Below are positions 40,040 through 49,390 of a DNA stretch of 64,000 nt, one piece after another. Every line of letters begins with the position of its first letter. Within the stretch, counting starts at the first letter, position 1. Source of the stretch: Nocardioides sp. zg-DK7169 (GTDB lineage Bacteria; Actinomycetota; Actinomycetes; Propionibacteriales; Nocardioidaceae); contig NZ_JABJRA010000007.1 of NCBI RefSeq assembly GCF_013155365.1, forward strand, positions 124,001-188,000. The letters run 5' to 3'. The position numbers were made by a program, and so were the translations under genes. The notes under the pieces were generated by a model that saw only the letters and a program-made list of their open reading frames with translations, was not told where the DNA came from and ran no database searches.

Positions 40040-42013
40040 TCAGACCACCGACAGCGGCAGCAGCTGCCGCCCGGTGGGACCGATCTGGATCTCCGTGCCC
40101 ATCTCCGGGCACACACCGCAGTCGTAGCAGGGGGTCCAGCGGCAGTCCTCGACCTCGACGTCGGCGCCGTCGGCGACCGCGAGGGCGTCCTCCCAGTCGG
40201 CCCACAGCCAGTCCTTGTCGAGACCCGAGTCGAGGTGGTCCCACGGGAGCACCTCGTCGTAGCCGCGCTCACGGGTGGTGTACCAGTCCAGGTCCACCCC
40301 GGCGCCGGCCAGCGCGCGCTCGGAGGCGGCGACCCAGCGGTCGTAGGAGAAGTGCTCGCTCCAGCCGTCGAAGCGGCCGCCGTCGCGCCAGACCTCCTCG
40401 ATGACCCTGCCGACCCGGCGGTCGCCGCGCGAGAGCAGTCCCTCGATCGCGCCGGGCTTGCCGTCGTGGTAGCGGAAGCCGATCGCGCGGCCGAACTTCT
40501 TGTCCTCGCGCACCGTGTCGCGCAGCTTCTTCAGCCGCTCGTCGGTGGTCTCGTGGTCCAGCTGCGCGGCCCACTGGAACGGCGTGTGCGGCTTCGGCAC
40601 GAAGCCGCCGATCGAGACCGTGCAGCGGATGTCGTTGCGCCCGGAGACCTCGCGGCCCTTGGCGATCACCTTCTTGGCGAGCTCGGCGACCTGGAGGACG
40701 TCCTCGTCGGTCTCGGTCGGCAGGCCGACCATGAAGTAGAGCTTCACCTGGCGCCAGCCGTGGGAGTACGCCGTGGCGACCGTGCGGATCAGGTCCTCCT
40801 CGGTCACCATCTTGTTGATGACCTTGCGCATCCGCTCGGAGCCGCCCTCGGGGGCGAAGGTGAGCCCGGAGCGGCGCCCGTTGCGGGAGAACTCGTTGGC
40901 CAGGGTGATGTTGAAGGCGTCGACGCGCGTGGACGGCAGCGACAGCGAGACGTTGGAGCCCTCGTAGCGGTCCGCGAGGCCCTTGGCGACCTCGCCGATC
41001 TCGGTGTGGTCGGCACTGGAGAGCGAGAGCAGGCCGACCTCCTCGAAGCCGGACTTGCGGATGCCGTTCTCCACCATCTCGCCGATGGTCTCGATCGAGC
41101 GCTCGCGCACCGGGCGGGTGATCATGCCGGCCTGGCAGAAGCGGCACCCGCGGGTGCAGCCGCGGAAGATCTCCACGCTGAACCGCTCGTGGACGGTCTC
41201 GGCGAGCGGCACCAGCGGCTTGCGCGGGTAGGGCCAGGCGTCGAGGTCCATCAGGGTGTGCTTGGCGACCCGGAACGGGATGCCGGGGCGGTTCGGCACG
41301 ACCGCCTCGATCGAGCCGTCCTCGGCGTAGGCGACGTCGTAGAAGCGCGGCACGTAGACGCCACCACTGACCGCGAGGCGGCGCAGCAGCTCGTCGCGAC
41401 CGCCGGGACGGCCCTCACCCTTCCACTCGCGCACGACCTCCGAGATCGCGAGCACGACCTCCTCGCCGTCGCCGAGGACGGCGGCATCGATGAAGTCGGC
41501 GATCGGCTCGGGGTTGAAGGCCGCGTGCCCCCCGGCGAGCACGATCGGGTCCTCGTCGCCGCGGTCGGCGGCGTGCAGCGGGATCTGCGCGAGGTCGAGG
41601 GCGTTGAGCATGTTGGTGTAGCCGAGCTCGGTGGAGAAGCTCACGCCGAACAGGTCGAAGGCCCGCACCGGGCGGTGCGCGTCGACGGTGAACTGCGGGA
41701 TCGGGCCCTGCTCGTCGCCGGTGCGCAGCACCTGCTCCATGTCCGGCCAGACGGCGTAGGTGCGCTCGGCGAGGATCCAGTCGCGCTCGTTGAGCACCTC
41801 GTAGAGGATCTGGACGCCCTGGTTGGGCAGGCCGACCTCGTAGGCGTCGGGGTACATCAGCGCCCAGCGGACGGTCTCGCCCTCACTGGTGGCGGCGCCG
41901 CAGTCCCACTCCTTGACGGTGGAGTTGAGCTCGCCGCCGACGTACTGGATCGGCTTGGACACCGAGCCGAGCCGCGGCTCGAGGCGCGGGAAGACGGACG
42001 CGGGGGTGGGCAT
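40040..42013 (-). CDS. TIGR03960 family B12-binding radical SAM protein
   Basis: A 657-residue radical-SAM protein. The N-terminal region (ALMYPDAYEVGLPNQGVQILYEVLNERDWILAERTYAVWPDME...GVSFSTELGYTNMLNALDLAQIP) is a cobalamin-binding-like Rossmann domain. The 4Fe-4S motif CTRGCRFCQAG (CxxxCxxC, about 280-290) follows HERFSVEIFRG. Later pieces are LTFAPEGGSERMRKVINK and FMVGLPTETDEDV. A C-terminal Cys group CRWTPCYDCGVCP may bind another cluster. ATG 42013 has GAGGTG upstream. The family is paired with TIGR03936, and its substrate is unknown. It is normally part of the rne block; here the pair is interrupted. Confidence 0.93.
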   Translation of the reverse strand: MPTPASVFPRLEPRLGSVSKPIQYVGGELNSTVKEWDCGAATSEGETVRWALMYPDAYEVGLPNQGVQILYEVLNERDWILAERTYAVWPDMEQVLRTGDEQGPIPQFTVDAHRPVRAFDLFGVSFSTELGYTNMLNALDLAQIPLHAADRGDEDPIVLAGGHAAFNPEPIADFIDAAVLGDGEEVVLAISEVVREWKGEGRPGGRDELLRRLAVSGGVYVPRFYDVAYAEDGSIEAVVPNRPGIPFRVAKHTLMDLDAWPYPRKPLVPLAETVHERFSVEIFRGCTRGCRFCQAGMITRPVRERSIETIGEMVENGIRKSGFEEVGLLSLSSADHTEIGEVAKGLADRYEGSNVSLSLPSTRVDAFNITLANEFSRNGRRSGLTFAPEGGSERMRKVINKMVTEEDLIRTVATAYSHGWRQVKLYFMVGLPTETDEDVLQVAELAKKVIAKGREVSGRNDIRCTVSIGGFVPKPHTPFQWAAQLDHETTDERLKKLRDTVREDKKFGRAIGFRYHDGKPGAIEGLLSRGDRRVGRVIEEVWRDGGRFDGWSEHFSYDRWVAASERALAGAGVDLDWYTTRERGYDEVLPWDHLDSGLDKDWLWADWEDALAVADGADVEVEDCRWTPCYDCGVCPEMGTEIQIGPTGRQLLPLSVV

Positions 42014-42130
42014 GCAGAGCACCTCACAGATCGGGGACCCACCTACTCTACGGAACCCCCGCCGAGGCCCCACATTCCTCGCGGACCGGCGTGCGGAGGG
42101 CCGCCACCGCTCCCCCTAGAATGAGCCGCG

Positions 42131-43252
42131 ATGCCAACCAATGACGTCCGTGGTCCCTTCCAATGGGCGCTGGTCGTCCCCGTCGCAGCGGTGCTCCTGC
42201 TCATCGCCACGTGGTCCCGCCACGAACACTGGCTGGTGCTGGTCCTGATCGCCGGCGCCCTGGTGAGCTCGGTGATCGCCGCGGTGCACCACGCGGAGGT
42301 GGTCGCCCACAAGGTCGGTGAACCGTTCGGCTCGCTGATCCTCGCCGTCGCCGTCACGGTGATCGAGGTCGGCCTGATCGTGATGCTGATGATCGGCGGC
42401 GGCAGCGGCGCGAGCACCTACGCGCGCGACACGGTGTTCGCGGCGCTGATGATCACCCTCAACGGCATCGTCGGCATCTCGCTGCTGGTCGGCGCCCTCA
42501 AGCACCACCTGGTCAGCTTCAACCCCTCCGGCACCGGCTCCGCGCTGAGCACGGTGATCACGCTGGCCAGCCTGACCATGGTGCTCCCCGCGTTCACCAC
42601 CTCCGGTCGCGGCCTGGAGTTCTCGGCCTCGCAGCTGACCTTCGCCGCCATCGCCTCGCTGGTGCTCTACGCCGGCTTCGTGTTCACCCAGACCGTGCGG
42701 CACCGCGACTTCTTCATCCCGGTGAGCTCCGACGAGCACGGCGTCATCACCGGCCTGCTCGACGAGGACGGCGACGGGCACGCCGACCCGCCGACCACCC
42801 GGGAGGCCTGGCGGAGCGTGGCGCTGCTGGTGGCCTCGCTGGTCGCGGTGGTCGGCCTGGCCAAGATGCTCTCCCCCACCATCGAGGACGCCGTCGAGGC
42901 GCTCGGCTTCCCGTACGCCGTGGTGGGCGTCGTGATCGCGCTGCTCGTGCTGGCCCCGGAGTCGATCTCCGCGGTGCGCAACGCGGCGCGCGACCGCGTG
43001 CAGATCAGCCTCAACCTGGGCTACGGCTCCGCGATGGCCTCGATCGGCCTGACCGTCCCGACGATCGCGATCGCCACGATCTGGCTGGAGGGCCCGCTGG
43101 TCCTGGGCCTGGAGCCGGTGCAGATGGTGCTGCTCGCGATCACCGTCGTGGTCTCGGTGCTCACCGTCGCCCAGGGCCGGGCGAAGGCGCAGCAGGGCGT
43201 GGTCCACCTGGCGCTGCTGGCGGCGTTCCTGTTCCTGTCCGTGCAGCCCTGA
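42131..43252 (+). CDS. Calcium (cation)/proton antiporter, ChaA-like
   Basis: A 373-residue, about 11-TM antiporter of the CaCA superfamily. The first alpha repeat is HHAEVVAHKVGEPFGSLILAVAVTVIEVGLIVMLM (GEPxGTLxLxxxVTxIE). The second repeat is LLVLAPESISAVRNAARDRVQISLNLGYGSAMASIGLTVPTIA. Both keep the acidic residues that bind the cation. An acidic cytoplasmic loop (LLDEDGDGHADPPT) looks like an EF-hand-type patch. TAGAAT at 42117-42122 precedes the ATG by 8 bp, so the message is likely leaderless. It probably exports Ca2+, Na+ or K+ in exchange for protons. Confidence 0.9.
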   Translation: MPTNDVRGPFQWALVVPVAAVLLLIATWSRHEHWLVLVLIAGALVSSVIAAVHHAEVVAHKVGEPFGSLILAVAVTVIEVGLIVMLMIGGGSGASTYARDTVFAALMITLNGIVGISLLVGALKHHLVSFNPSGTGSALSTVITLASLTMVLPAFTTSGRGLEFSASQLTFAAIASLVLYAGFVFTQTVRHRDFFIPVSSDEHGVITGLLDEDGDGHADPPTTREAWRSVALLVASLVAVVGLAKMLSPTIEDAVEALGFPYAVVGVVIALLVLAPESISAVRNAARDRVQISLNLGYGSAMASIGLTVPTIAIATIWLEGPLVLGLEPVQMVLLAITVVVSVLTVAQGRAKAQQGVVHLALLAAFLFLSVQP

Positions 43253-43315
43253 CCCGGCCGCCCCTGAGCGGGCTGTGCCGGGGCGGGCCGTGCCTGGGCG
43301 GGCTGCGGCCCGGGC

Positions 43316-44548
43316 TCAGCGCCCGGCGAGCACCCGCACCGGGCGCGACGGCATCACGTAGCGCGTCGGCGCCGGGGTCGCGGTGCGCAGGTGGATGTTC
43401 TGCAGCAGGCCCACGGCGAGCAGGCCGGCGAACATCGAGCTGCCGCCGTAGGACACGAACGGCAGCGGGACGCCGGTGACCGGCATGATCCCCAGGCACA
43501 TTCCGATGTTCTGGAAGGCCTGGAACCCGAACCAGCACGCGATGCCCGCCGCCGCGACGCGACCGAAGAGGTCCTCGCTGCGGTAGGCGATGACCAGCGC
43601 GCGCCACAGCACCACGCCCAGCAGGCAGACGAGCAGCCCGGCGCCGACCAGGCCCAGCTCCTCGCCGGCGACGGTGAAGATGAAGTCGGTGTGCTGCTCG
43701 GGGACGAAGCCCGAGCGGGTCTGGGAGCCGTCGAAGAGTCCCTGGCCGAACAGCCCGCCGTTGCCGACCGCGATCCGAGCCTGCTCGACGTTGTAGCCGG
43801 CCCCGCGCGGGTCGAGGCCGGGGTTGGTGAAGGCCATGAACCGGTCGATCTGGTAGTCCTTCAACAGCCCGGCCAGCACGGCGCCGGTCGCGACCGCCAC
43901 GCCGGTGCCGGCCAGCAGGGCCAGCCAGCGCCGCGGGGCGCCGGAGGTGGCCAGGATGCCGAAGACCGTCGCGGTCAGCACCAGCATCGTGCCGAGGTCG
44001 GGCTGGAGCATGATCAGCGCCGCCGGGACCGCGGCGACCAGGAGCATCAGGCCCACCTCGACCGCGCCGACGCGTGCCTGCCAGCGACCGGCGGCGCGCT
44101 CGGCGAGCACGAGCGCCATGCCGATGATCACCGCCAGCTTGGCGAACTCCGAGGGCTGGATCGACATGCCCCCGATCACCAGCCACGAGCGCGAGCCGTT
44201 GATCGTGGAGCCCATCACGAGCACCAGCACCAGCCCCACCACGGAGGCGAGGTAGACCAGCGGCGCGAGCATCCGCACCCAGCGGTGCTCGACCGCCGTC
44301 ACCAGCAGCATCAGCACCAGGCCGATCGCGACGTTGACCAGGTGCCGGCGCAGGTACGCCGTGGAGTCGCCGCCGGTGAGGACGTCGCGCGAGGAGGTCG
44401 CCGACCAGACCAGCAGGGTGCCCATCGTGACCAGGGCGAGGACGGCCACCATCAGCAGCCAGTCGATGCGGGGCGCGCGGAACCCGCCGGCGCCGGAGAC
44501 CGGGCCTGCGTGTGCGGAGAACGGGCCGGAGAGATGCGGGATGCTCAC
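43316..44548 (-). CDS. rodA: Rod shape-determining protein RodA (SEDS glycosyltransferase)
   Basis: A 410-residue SEDS protein with about 10 membrane segments. Signatures are GSRSWLVIGGMSIQPSEFAKLAVIIGMAL, LIMLQPDLGTMLVL, GYNVEQARIAVGNGGLFGQGLFDGSQTRSGFVPEQHTDFIFTVAGEELGLVG (with the catalytic-region Asp) and GVPLPFVSYGGSSMFAGLLAVGLLQNI. It polymerises lipid II glycan strands together with the PBP2 encoded just upstream. GTG 44548 overlaps that gene's stop (GTGA). It is the last gene of the mreBCD-PBP2-rodA cluster, indicating a rod-shaped growth program with lateral wall synthesis. Confidence 0.95.
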   Translation of the reverse strand: MSIPHLSGPFSAHAGPVSGAGGFRAPRIDWLLMVAVLALVTMGTLLVWSATSSRDVLTGGDSTAYLRRHLVNVAIGLVLMLLVTAVEHRWVRMLAPLVYLASVVGLVLVLVMGSTINGSRSWLVIGGMSIQPSEFAKLAVIIGMALVLAERAAGRWQARVGAVEVGLMLLVAAVPAALIMLQPDLGTMLVLTATVFGILATSGAPRRWLALLAGTGVAVATGAVLAGLLKDYQIDRFMAFTNPGLDPRGAGYNVEQARIAVGNGGLFGQGLFDGSQTRSGFVPEQHTDFIFTVAGEELGLVGAGLLVCLLGVVLWRALVIAYRSEDLFGRVAAAGIACWFGFQAFQNIGMCLGIMPVTGVPLPFVSYGGSSMFAGLLAVGLLQNIHLRTATPAPTRYVMPSRPVRVLAGR

Positions 44549-46686
44549 CGCTGGTCCTTCCTCGAGGCGGCCGGCGCGGGCGGCAGGATCGAGCCGTCCT
44601 TGGTGAACGTCGGCAGGCTGCTGGGCGGGACGCTGCCCGGGATCGCGGCCTTGCCGGGCTTCACGACGCTGCCCTCCACGCCGTACAACGCCTCGTAGAT
44701 GCGCCGCACGGAGTCGCCGTTGCGCCCCGAGCCGGTGCCACCCTGGCTGACCATCATCACCACGACGTAGTCGTCGGTGTAGGTCGCCAGCCACGAGGTC
44801 GACTGCTTGCCGTAGACCTCGGCCGAGCCGGTCTTGGCGCGGATCCGCACCTCGTCGAGGGGGAAGCCGATCAGCTTCCAGCTCATCGTGCCGCGGGTGC
44901 TGACGCCGGTCAGCGCGTTGTCGATGTAGTCGAAGACGCTCTTCGGGAGGTCCACGGTGCCGTTCTTGCGCGGCTTGATCTCGCGGATGACCTCGCCGGA
45001 CGGGTCGACGATCGCCCGGCCGATGCGCGGCGCCCACAGGGTGCCGCCGTTGGCCAGGGCGGCGTACGCGCGCGCCAGCTGGAGCGGGGTGACGATGGTG
45101 TCGCCCTGGCCGATGGCGAAGTTGACGGCGTCGCCGGCGCGGTAGGCGAAGCCCTCGATGCAGAACTCGCGGGCGAACTTGTAGACGAAGTCGGAGGTGT
45201 CGGCGTCCTGCGGCGCGTCCGCGATGCCGCAGTAGTAGTCCTTCATCGACTCGTAGTAGGAGCGCTTCCACTCCCGGTCCGCGATCCGCCCGGGAGCCTC
45301 GCCCGGCAGGTCGATGCCGGTCGAGGAGCCGAAGCCGAAGTGCTGGGCCTCCTCCACGAGCGGGTCCTTGGCGTCGACGTCGTCGACGTCGGAGCCGTAG
45401 CGCTGCCAGTAGTCGAAGCCGATGCGGTAGAAGAAGGTGTTGCAGGAGACCTCGAGGGCGCGGTCGAAGCCGACGTAGCCGTGCGCGCCGGACTCGTAGT
45501 TCTTGAAGTCGCGGTTGCCGACCCGGAAGGTCGGCGAGCAGTTCAGCCGGGTGTCGGTGGTGTAGCCGTTGGTGAGCGCACCGGCGGTCATGAACGGCTT
45601 CCAGGTCGACCCCGGCGCGAACTGGCCCTGCGTGGCGCGCCCCAGCAGCGGGGTGCCGGCGGCCTCGGAGTAGAGCCGGGCCAGCTGCTTCTTGGTGATG
45701 CCGCCGACCCAGACCTCGGGGTCGTACGTCGGCTGGCTGGCCATCGACACGATCCGACCGGTCTTGGCCTCCATCACCACGACCGCGCCGGAGTCGGCCT
45801 CGTAGAGGCGCCCGGTGACCGGGTCGACCTCGGTGCGTGCCCGGGCGAGGGTCTGGGCCAGCTCGCGCTCGACCACGCCCTGCACCTTGGCGTCGATGGT
45901 GGTGACCAGGGTCTTGCCGGGCTCGGCGTTGACCTCGCCGCTGTCGCCCAGCACCCGGCCCATCGAGTCGACGGCCACGCTGCGGTAGCCGGGCATGCCG
46001 CGCAGCCAGGTGTCGTACTGCTTCTCCACACCGGCGCGGCCGACGACCGAGGCGCCGTTGAGCGACTCGTCGCCGTCGGCGGTGGCGAGGTCGAACTCCT
46101 CCTCGGTGATCGGGCTGAGGTAGCCGAGCACGTGGGCGAGGTTGGTGCCGTGCGGGCGCGGGTAGTTGCGCACGCTCTGCTGCTCGGCGAGCACCGCCGG
46201 GAAGTCCTCCGGCTGCTCGAGCACCCGCAGCGCGATCTCCTGGGGGACGTCGGTGGCCACCGGGACCGGCTGGTACGGCGAGCCGTTCCAGCACACGCCC
46301 GGGATGCTGCCGCTCTCGCCGCAGGTGACGAGCTTCTTGCGCACCTGCGGCACCCGCAGGTCGCTGATCTCCGCGACCCGGCCGAGCAGCACGTCCTGCT
46401 GGCGCTCGGTGAGCTTGCCCAGCACGGTGCGGTCGATCGAGAGCACCCAGGTGGTGCGGTTGGTGACCAGCGGGCGGCCCTGCGCGTCCACGATCAGCCC
46501 GCGCTGGGGCTGCACCACGATCTCGCGCACCGACTGCGAGGCGGCCTGCGCGGTGTACTGCTCGCCGCTGACCACCTGGATGTAGTAGAGCCGGGCCAGC
46601 AGGGTCGCGAACAGCGACAGCACCAGCACCTGGATCACGATCAGGCGCATCCGGCTGCGCCGCGAGCCCTCGGCGGAGGCGGCCAT
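44545..46686 (-). CDS. mrdA: Penicillin-binding protein 2 (transpeptidase)
   Basis: A 713-residue class B PBP. The N-terminal TM helix is LIVIQVLVLSLFATLLARLYYIQV. The dimerisation/pedestal region has QRGLIVDAQGRPLVTNRT. The transpeptidase domain has the nucleophile in STWKPF (SxxK, about 358), SCN in LEVSCNTFFYRIG and KTG in RIRAKTGSAEVYGKQ. A Pro-rich tail of about 45 residues ends the protein. It cross-links peptidoglycan with RodA during elongation. It starts at ATG 46686, 31 bp after mreD in transcription order. Confidence 0.95.
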   Translation of the reverse strand: MAASAEGSRRSRMRLIVIQVLVLSLFATLLARLYYIQVVSGEQYTAQAASQSVREIVVQPQRGLIVDAQGRPLVTNRTTWVLSIDRTVLGKLTERQQDVLLGRVAEISDLRVPQVRKKLVTCGESGSIPGVCWNGSPYQPVPVATDVPQEIALRVLEQPEDFPAVLAEQQSVRNYPRPHGTNLAHVLGYLSPITEEEFDLATADGDESLNGASVVGRAGVEKQYDTWLRGMPGYRSVAVDSMGRVLGDSGEVNAEPGKTLVTTIDAKVQGVVERELAQTLARARTEVDPVTGRLYEADSGAVVVMEAKTGRIVSMASQPTYDPEVWVGGITKKQLARLYSEAAGTPLLGRATQGQFAPGSTWKPFMTAGALTNGYTTDTRLNCSPTFRVGNRDFKNYESGAHGYVGFDRALEVSCNTFFYRIGFDYWQRYGSDVDDVDAKDPLVEEAQHFGFGSSTGIDLPGEAPGRIADREWKRSYYESMKDYYCGIADAPQDADTSDFVYKFAREFCIEGFAYRAGDAVNFAIGQGDTIVTPLQLARAYAALANGGTLWAPRIGRAIVDPSGEVIREIKPRKNGTVDLPKSVFDYIDNALTGVSTRGTMSWKLIGFPLDEVRIRAKTGSAEVYGKQSTSWLATYTDDYVVVMMVSQGGTGSGRNGDSVRRIYEALYGVEGSVVKPGKAAIPGSVPPSSLPTFTKDGSILPPAPAASRKDQR

Positions 46687-46717
46687 CAGCGCACCGCCCC
46701 GTCGCCCACCGCGGGCC

Positions 46718-47230
46718 TCATGCCGGCACCCGGTTCGGCTGGAGGCGGCGGAAGGCGCCCATCACCAGGGGCAGCACGAACGGCGTGAGCAGCACGTCCC
46801 ACACCAGCGCGATCCCGATCACCTGGAGCAGCTCCCCGACGCCGAGCACCGGGTCGCGCAGCACCAGGCCGGTGAGCGCGAACACCGAGGTCCCGACGAA
46901 GGAGCAGGCCGCGACGGTGGCCACGACCGACACCGCGGTGGGCCGGACGTCCTGGCGCACCCGGCCGGCGACGTACCCGACGACGACGAGGGCCAAGGCC
47001 CAGCGCCCGGCGAGGTGGTCGGCCGGCGGGGCCAGGTCGAGCATCAGCCCGGCCACGAAGCCCAGCACCATCGCGAACTCGGCGCCGCGCACCAGACCGG
47101 CGCCGACGACCAGCAACAGGCACAGGTTGGGCACCACGCCGGCCCAGGACAGGTGGGAGAAGAACGTCATCTGGAGCACCAGGGCGAGGACCGCCCCGAC
47201 GAACGCGACCAGCGCGCGGACGAGGGTCAT
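46718..47230 (-). CDS. mreD: Rod shape-determining protein MreD
   Basis: A 170-residue polytopic protein with about five hydrophobic helices (LVAFVGAVLALVLQMTFF; VPNLCLLLVVGAGLVRGAEFAMVLGFVAGLMLDLAPP). The motif VPNL...GFxxGLxxDL is typical of MreD. The C-terminus WDVLLTPFVLPLVMGAFRRLQP is also family-like. It belongs to the elongasome with MreB and MreC. It overlaps mreC by 4 nt. Confidence 0.9.
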   Translation of the reverse strand: MTLVRALVAFVGAVLALVLQMTFFSHLSWAGVVPNLCLLLVVGAGLVRGAEFAMVLGFVAGLMLDLAPPADHLAGRWALALVVVGYVAGRVRQDVRPTAVSVVATVAACSFVGTSVFALTGLVLRDPVLGVGELLQVIGIALVWDVLLTPFVLPLVMGAFRRLQPNRVPA

Positions 47231-48168
47231 CGCATGCTCCCGTCGGCCTCGATCACCGCGCGGTCGCTCTCGCTGCCCGAGGGCACCACTACGCCGACGA
47301 CGTCGAGGCTGGCGAAGTCGACGTAGGGACGCACCACGGCGCGCTGGGAGGAGTCGCGGACGTTGGAGAACACCGCGGTCACCTCCCCCACCGGGATGCC
47401 GGAGACGTACGGCGCGCCGTTGCGGCTGCCCCAGGTGACCACGGCGTCGCCGCTGCCGGGGACGACCGCCTCGTCGAGGAGCTCGAGGTCGAGACGGGCC
47501 TCGTCGCCGAGCGCGCCGCGCCCGTGCAGGAAGCCGATCTCCATGCTGGAGCCGATCCGCCCGCCGACGACCGACTCGGGGTCGATCGCGAGCAGCACGG
47601 TCGCGGTCGTGCGGGTGACCCGCAGGACCCGACCGACCAGGCCGTCGTTGTTGACCACGGTCATGTCGGCGCGCAGCCCGGCCTCGGAACCGGCGTCGAT
47701 GGTCACGGTGGCGGAGAAGGACTGGGAGGGACCGAGACCGACCACGCGGGCCGGCACCAGGGCGTAGCCGAGGTCGGAGGCGGCGCGGGTCAGCCCGTCG
47801 TACTCGGCCAGGCGGTTGCGGTCGTAGTCGGCGGTGCTGACCTGCGAGCGCAGGCGCGCGTTCTCCGCCTCGAGGGCGTCGATCTCACCGCGCAGGTCGC
47901 CGTGGCTGCGGAACCAGTCCGGGATCGAGACGAAGGGGCGCAGCAGCGCGGACGCGCCGACCTCGACCGGGCCGATCACCTCGCCGAGGGCGCGGCGCGC
48001 GGGCTCGACGACGGGGTCGGTCTGCTGGTCGAGGGTCATCAACGTGACGCAGGCCAGGACGAGGGCCACCGCCACCGAGCGGCGCGGACCCCGGGGACGC
48101 TCGAGGTCGCTGGCGCTGCGCCAGCGGCGCTCGCGGGACCGGCGCTGGTCGAGCCCGTCGAGCGCCAT
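47227..48168 (-). CDS. mreC: Rod shape-determining protein MreC
   Basis: A 313-residue bitopic protein. A basic cytoplasmic N-terminus leads to a TM segment (SVAVALVLACVTLMTLDQ). A coiled coil follows at about 85-115 (DLRGEIDALEAENARLRSQVSTADYDRNRLAEYDGL), then two beta domains with VPARVVGLGPSQSFSATVTIDAGSEAGLRADMTVVNNDGLVGRV. It organises MreB and the wall synthases at the membrane. ATG 48168 shares one base with the mreB stop (TGATG). Confidence 0.95.
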   Translation of the reverse strand: MALDGLDQRRSRERRWRSASDLERPRGPRRSVAVALVLACVTLMTLDQQTDPVVEPARRALGEVIGPVEVGASALLRPFVSIPDWFRSHGDLRGEIDALEAENARLRSQVSTADYDRNRLAEYDGLTRAASDLGYALVPARVVGLGPSQSFSATVTIDAGSEAGLRADMTVVNNDGLVGRVLRVTRTTATVLLAIDPESVVGGRIGSSMEIGFLHGRGALGDEARLDLELLDEAVVPGSGDAVVTWGSRNGAPYVSGIPVGEVTAVFSNVRDSSQRAVVRPYVDFASLDVVGVVVPSGSESDRAVIEADGSMR

Positions 48169-49196
48169 CAGAAGCGCCTCGGCTCCGAGACGAGCACCTG
48201 CTGGAGCGCCTCGAACTCCTCGACGCACTTGCCCGCGCCGAGGGCGACCGAGCTGAGCGGGTCCTCCGCGACGTGGACCGGCATCCCGGTCTCGTGGCGC
48301 AGCCGCTCGTCGAGGCCGCGCAGCAGCGCGCCGCCGCCGGTGAGCACGATGCCGCGGTCCATGATGTCGCCGGCGAGCTCCGGCGGGGTCTGGTCGAGGG
48401 TCGCGCGGACTGCATCGACGATGGCGTGCAGCGGCTCCTCGAGGGCCTGGCGGACCTCGGCGCTGGAGACCACGACGGTGCGCGGCAGGCCGGAGATCAT
48501 GTCGCGGCCGCGGATCTCGGCCTCGGGCTCGTCGGGCAGCGGGAAGGCCGAGCCGAGGGTCATCTTGACCTCCTCGGCGGTGCGCTCCCCGAGCATCAGG
48601 GAGTACTCCTTCTTCATCCACGCCACGATGGCGGCGTCGAGGTCGTCGCCGGCGGTGCGCACGCTCAGGCTGGTCACGATGCCGCCCAGGGAGATGACCG
48701 CGACCTCGGTGGTGCCGCCGCCGACGTCGACGACCATGTTGCCGGTGGCCTGGTGCACGGGCAGCCCGGCACCGATCGCCGCGGCCATCGGCTCCTCGAC
48801 GATGTAGACCTTGCGGGCGCCGGCCTGGTAGCCGGCCTCCTTCACCGCGCGCTGCTCGACGGCGGTGATGCCGCTGGGCACGCACACCACCATCCGGGGC
48901 TTGGCGAAGTAGCGCCGCTTGTGGACCTGCTGGATGAAGAAGCGCAGCATCTGCTCGGTCGCCTCGAAGTCGGCGATGACGCCGTCCTTCAGCGGGCGGA
49001 TGGCCGCGATGTTGTCGGGGGTGCGTCCGATCATGCGCTTGGCCTCGTGGCCGACCGCGAGGATCTCGCCGGTGCTGGCGTTGAGGGCGACCACGCTGGG
49101 TTCGTCGAGGAGGACGCCCTTGCCGCGGACGTAGACCAAGGTGTTGGCGGTGCCGAGGTCGACTGCCATGTCCCGGCCGAAGAAGCTGTTCGCCAT
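48168..49196 (-). CDS. mreB: Rod shape-determining actin homologue MreB
   Basis: A 342-residue actin-fold ATPase. Phosphate 1 is [18 protein letters not shown], connect 1 includes [11 protein letters not shown], phosphate 2 is [19 protein letters not shown], and the adenosine motif is [17 protein letters not shown]. It forms membrane filaments that guide lateral wall growth. It is the first gene of the mreBCD-mrdA-rodA cluster. MreB is absent from mycobacteria and corynebacteria but present in Nocardioides-type and Streptomyces-type actinobacteria, which supports the taxonomic guess. Confidence 0.97.
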   Translation of the reverse strand: MANSFFGRDMAVDLGTANTLVYVRGKGVLLDEPSVVALNASTGEILAVGHEAKRMIGRTPDNIAAIRPLKDGVIADFEATEQMLRFFIQQVHKRRYFAKPRMVVCVPSGITAVEQRAVKEAGYQAGARKVYIVEEPMAAAIGAGLPVHQATGNMVVDVGGGTTEVAVISLGGIVTSLSVRTAGDDLDAAIVAWMKKEYSLMLGERTAEEVKMTLGSAFPLPDEPEAEIRGRDMISGLPRTVVVSSAEVRQALEEPLHAIVDAVRATLDQTPPELAGDIMDRGIVLTGGGALLRGLDERLRHETGMPVHVAEDPLSSVALGAGKCVEEFEALQQVLVSEPRRF

Positions 49197-49298
49197 GGGG
49201 TGCCGCCGCTTTCGGATGGTGCTGGTGGGGAAGAGTCTTCAGGCTACGAAGCCGCGACCCACCGAAACGGGAGGACACGCGGCCCGCCCCCGCCAATT

Positions 49299-49318
49299 GC
49301 GCGAGTCGGCGCTCGTGG
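49299..49318. repeat. Copy of the GCCACGAGCGCCGACTCG intergenic repeat
   Basis: The minus strand reads CGCCACGAGCGCCGACTCGC between mreB and ndk. It is nearly identical to the copy at 51816-51838 and related to the cluster near 37767-37882. Confidence 0.6.
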
Positions 49319-49343
49319 CGTGCCGCGTCGGCACGCGTCGACG

Positions 49344-49380
49344 ACGTCGGGCCGGCACGCAGCGCGTGCCGGCCCGACGT
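49344..49380 (-). terminator. Terminator hairpin after ndk
   Basis: A perfect 17-bp stem (49344-49360 with 49364-49380) around a 3-nt loop, 10 bp after the ndk stop codon. Confidence 0.88.
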
Positions 49381-49390
49381 ACGGCGGGGC

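Noticed and set aside
37003-40272. Very long minus-strand open frame (1089 codons)
   Set aside because: Only the last 238 codons match a family (TIGR03936). The rest is antisense to the MFS and DUF4190 genes, with the Arg/Gly/Asp-rich composition of a GC-frame shadow.
43253-43315. GGGC-rich direct repeats after the antiporter gene
   Set aside because: Too short and low in complexity to call as a specific element.
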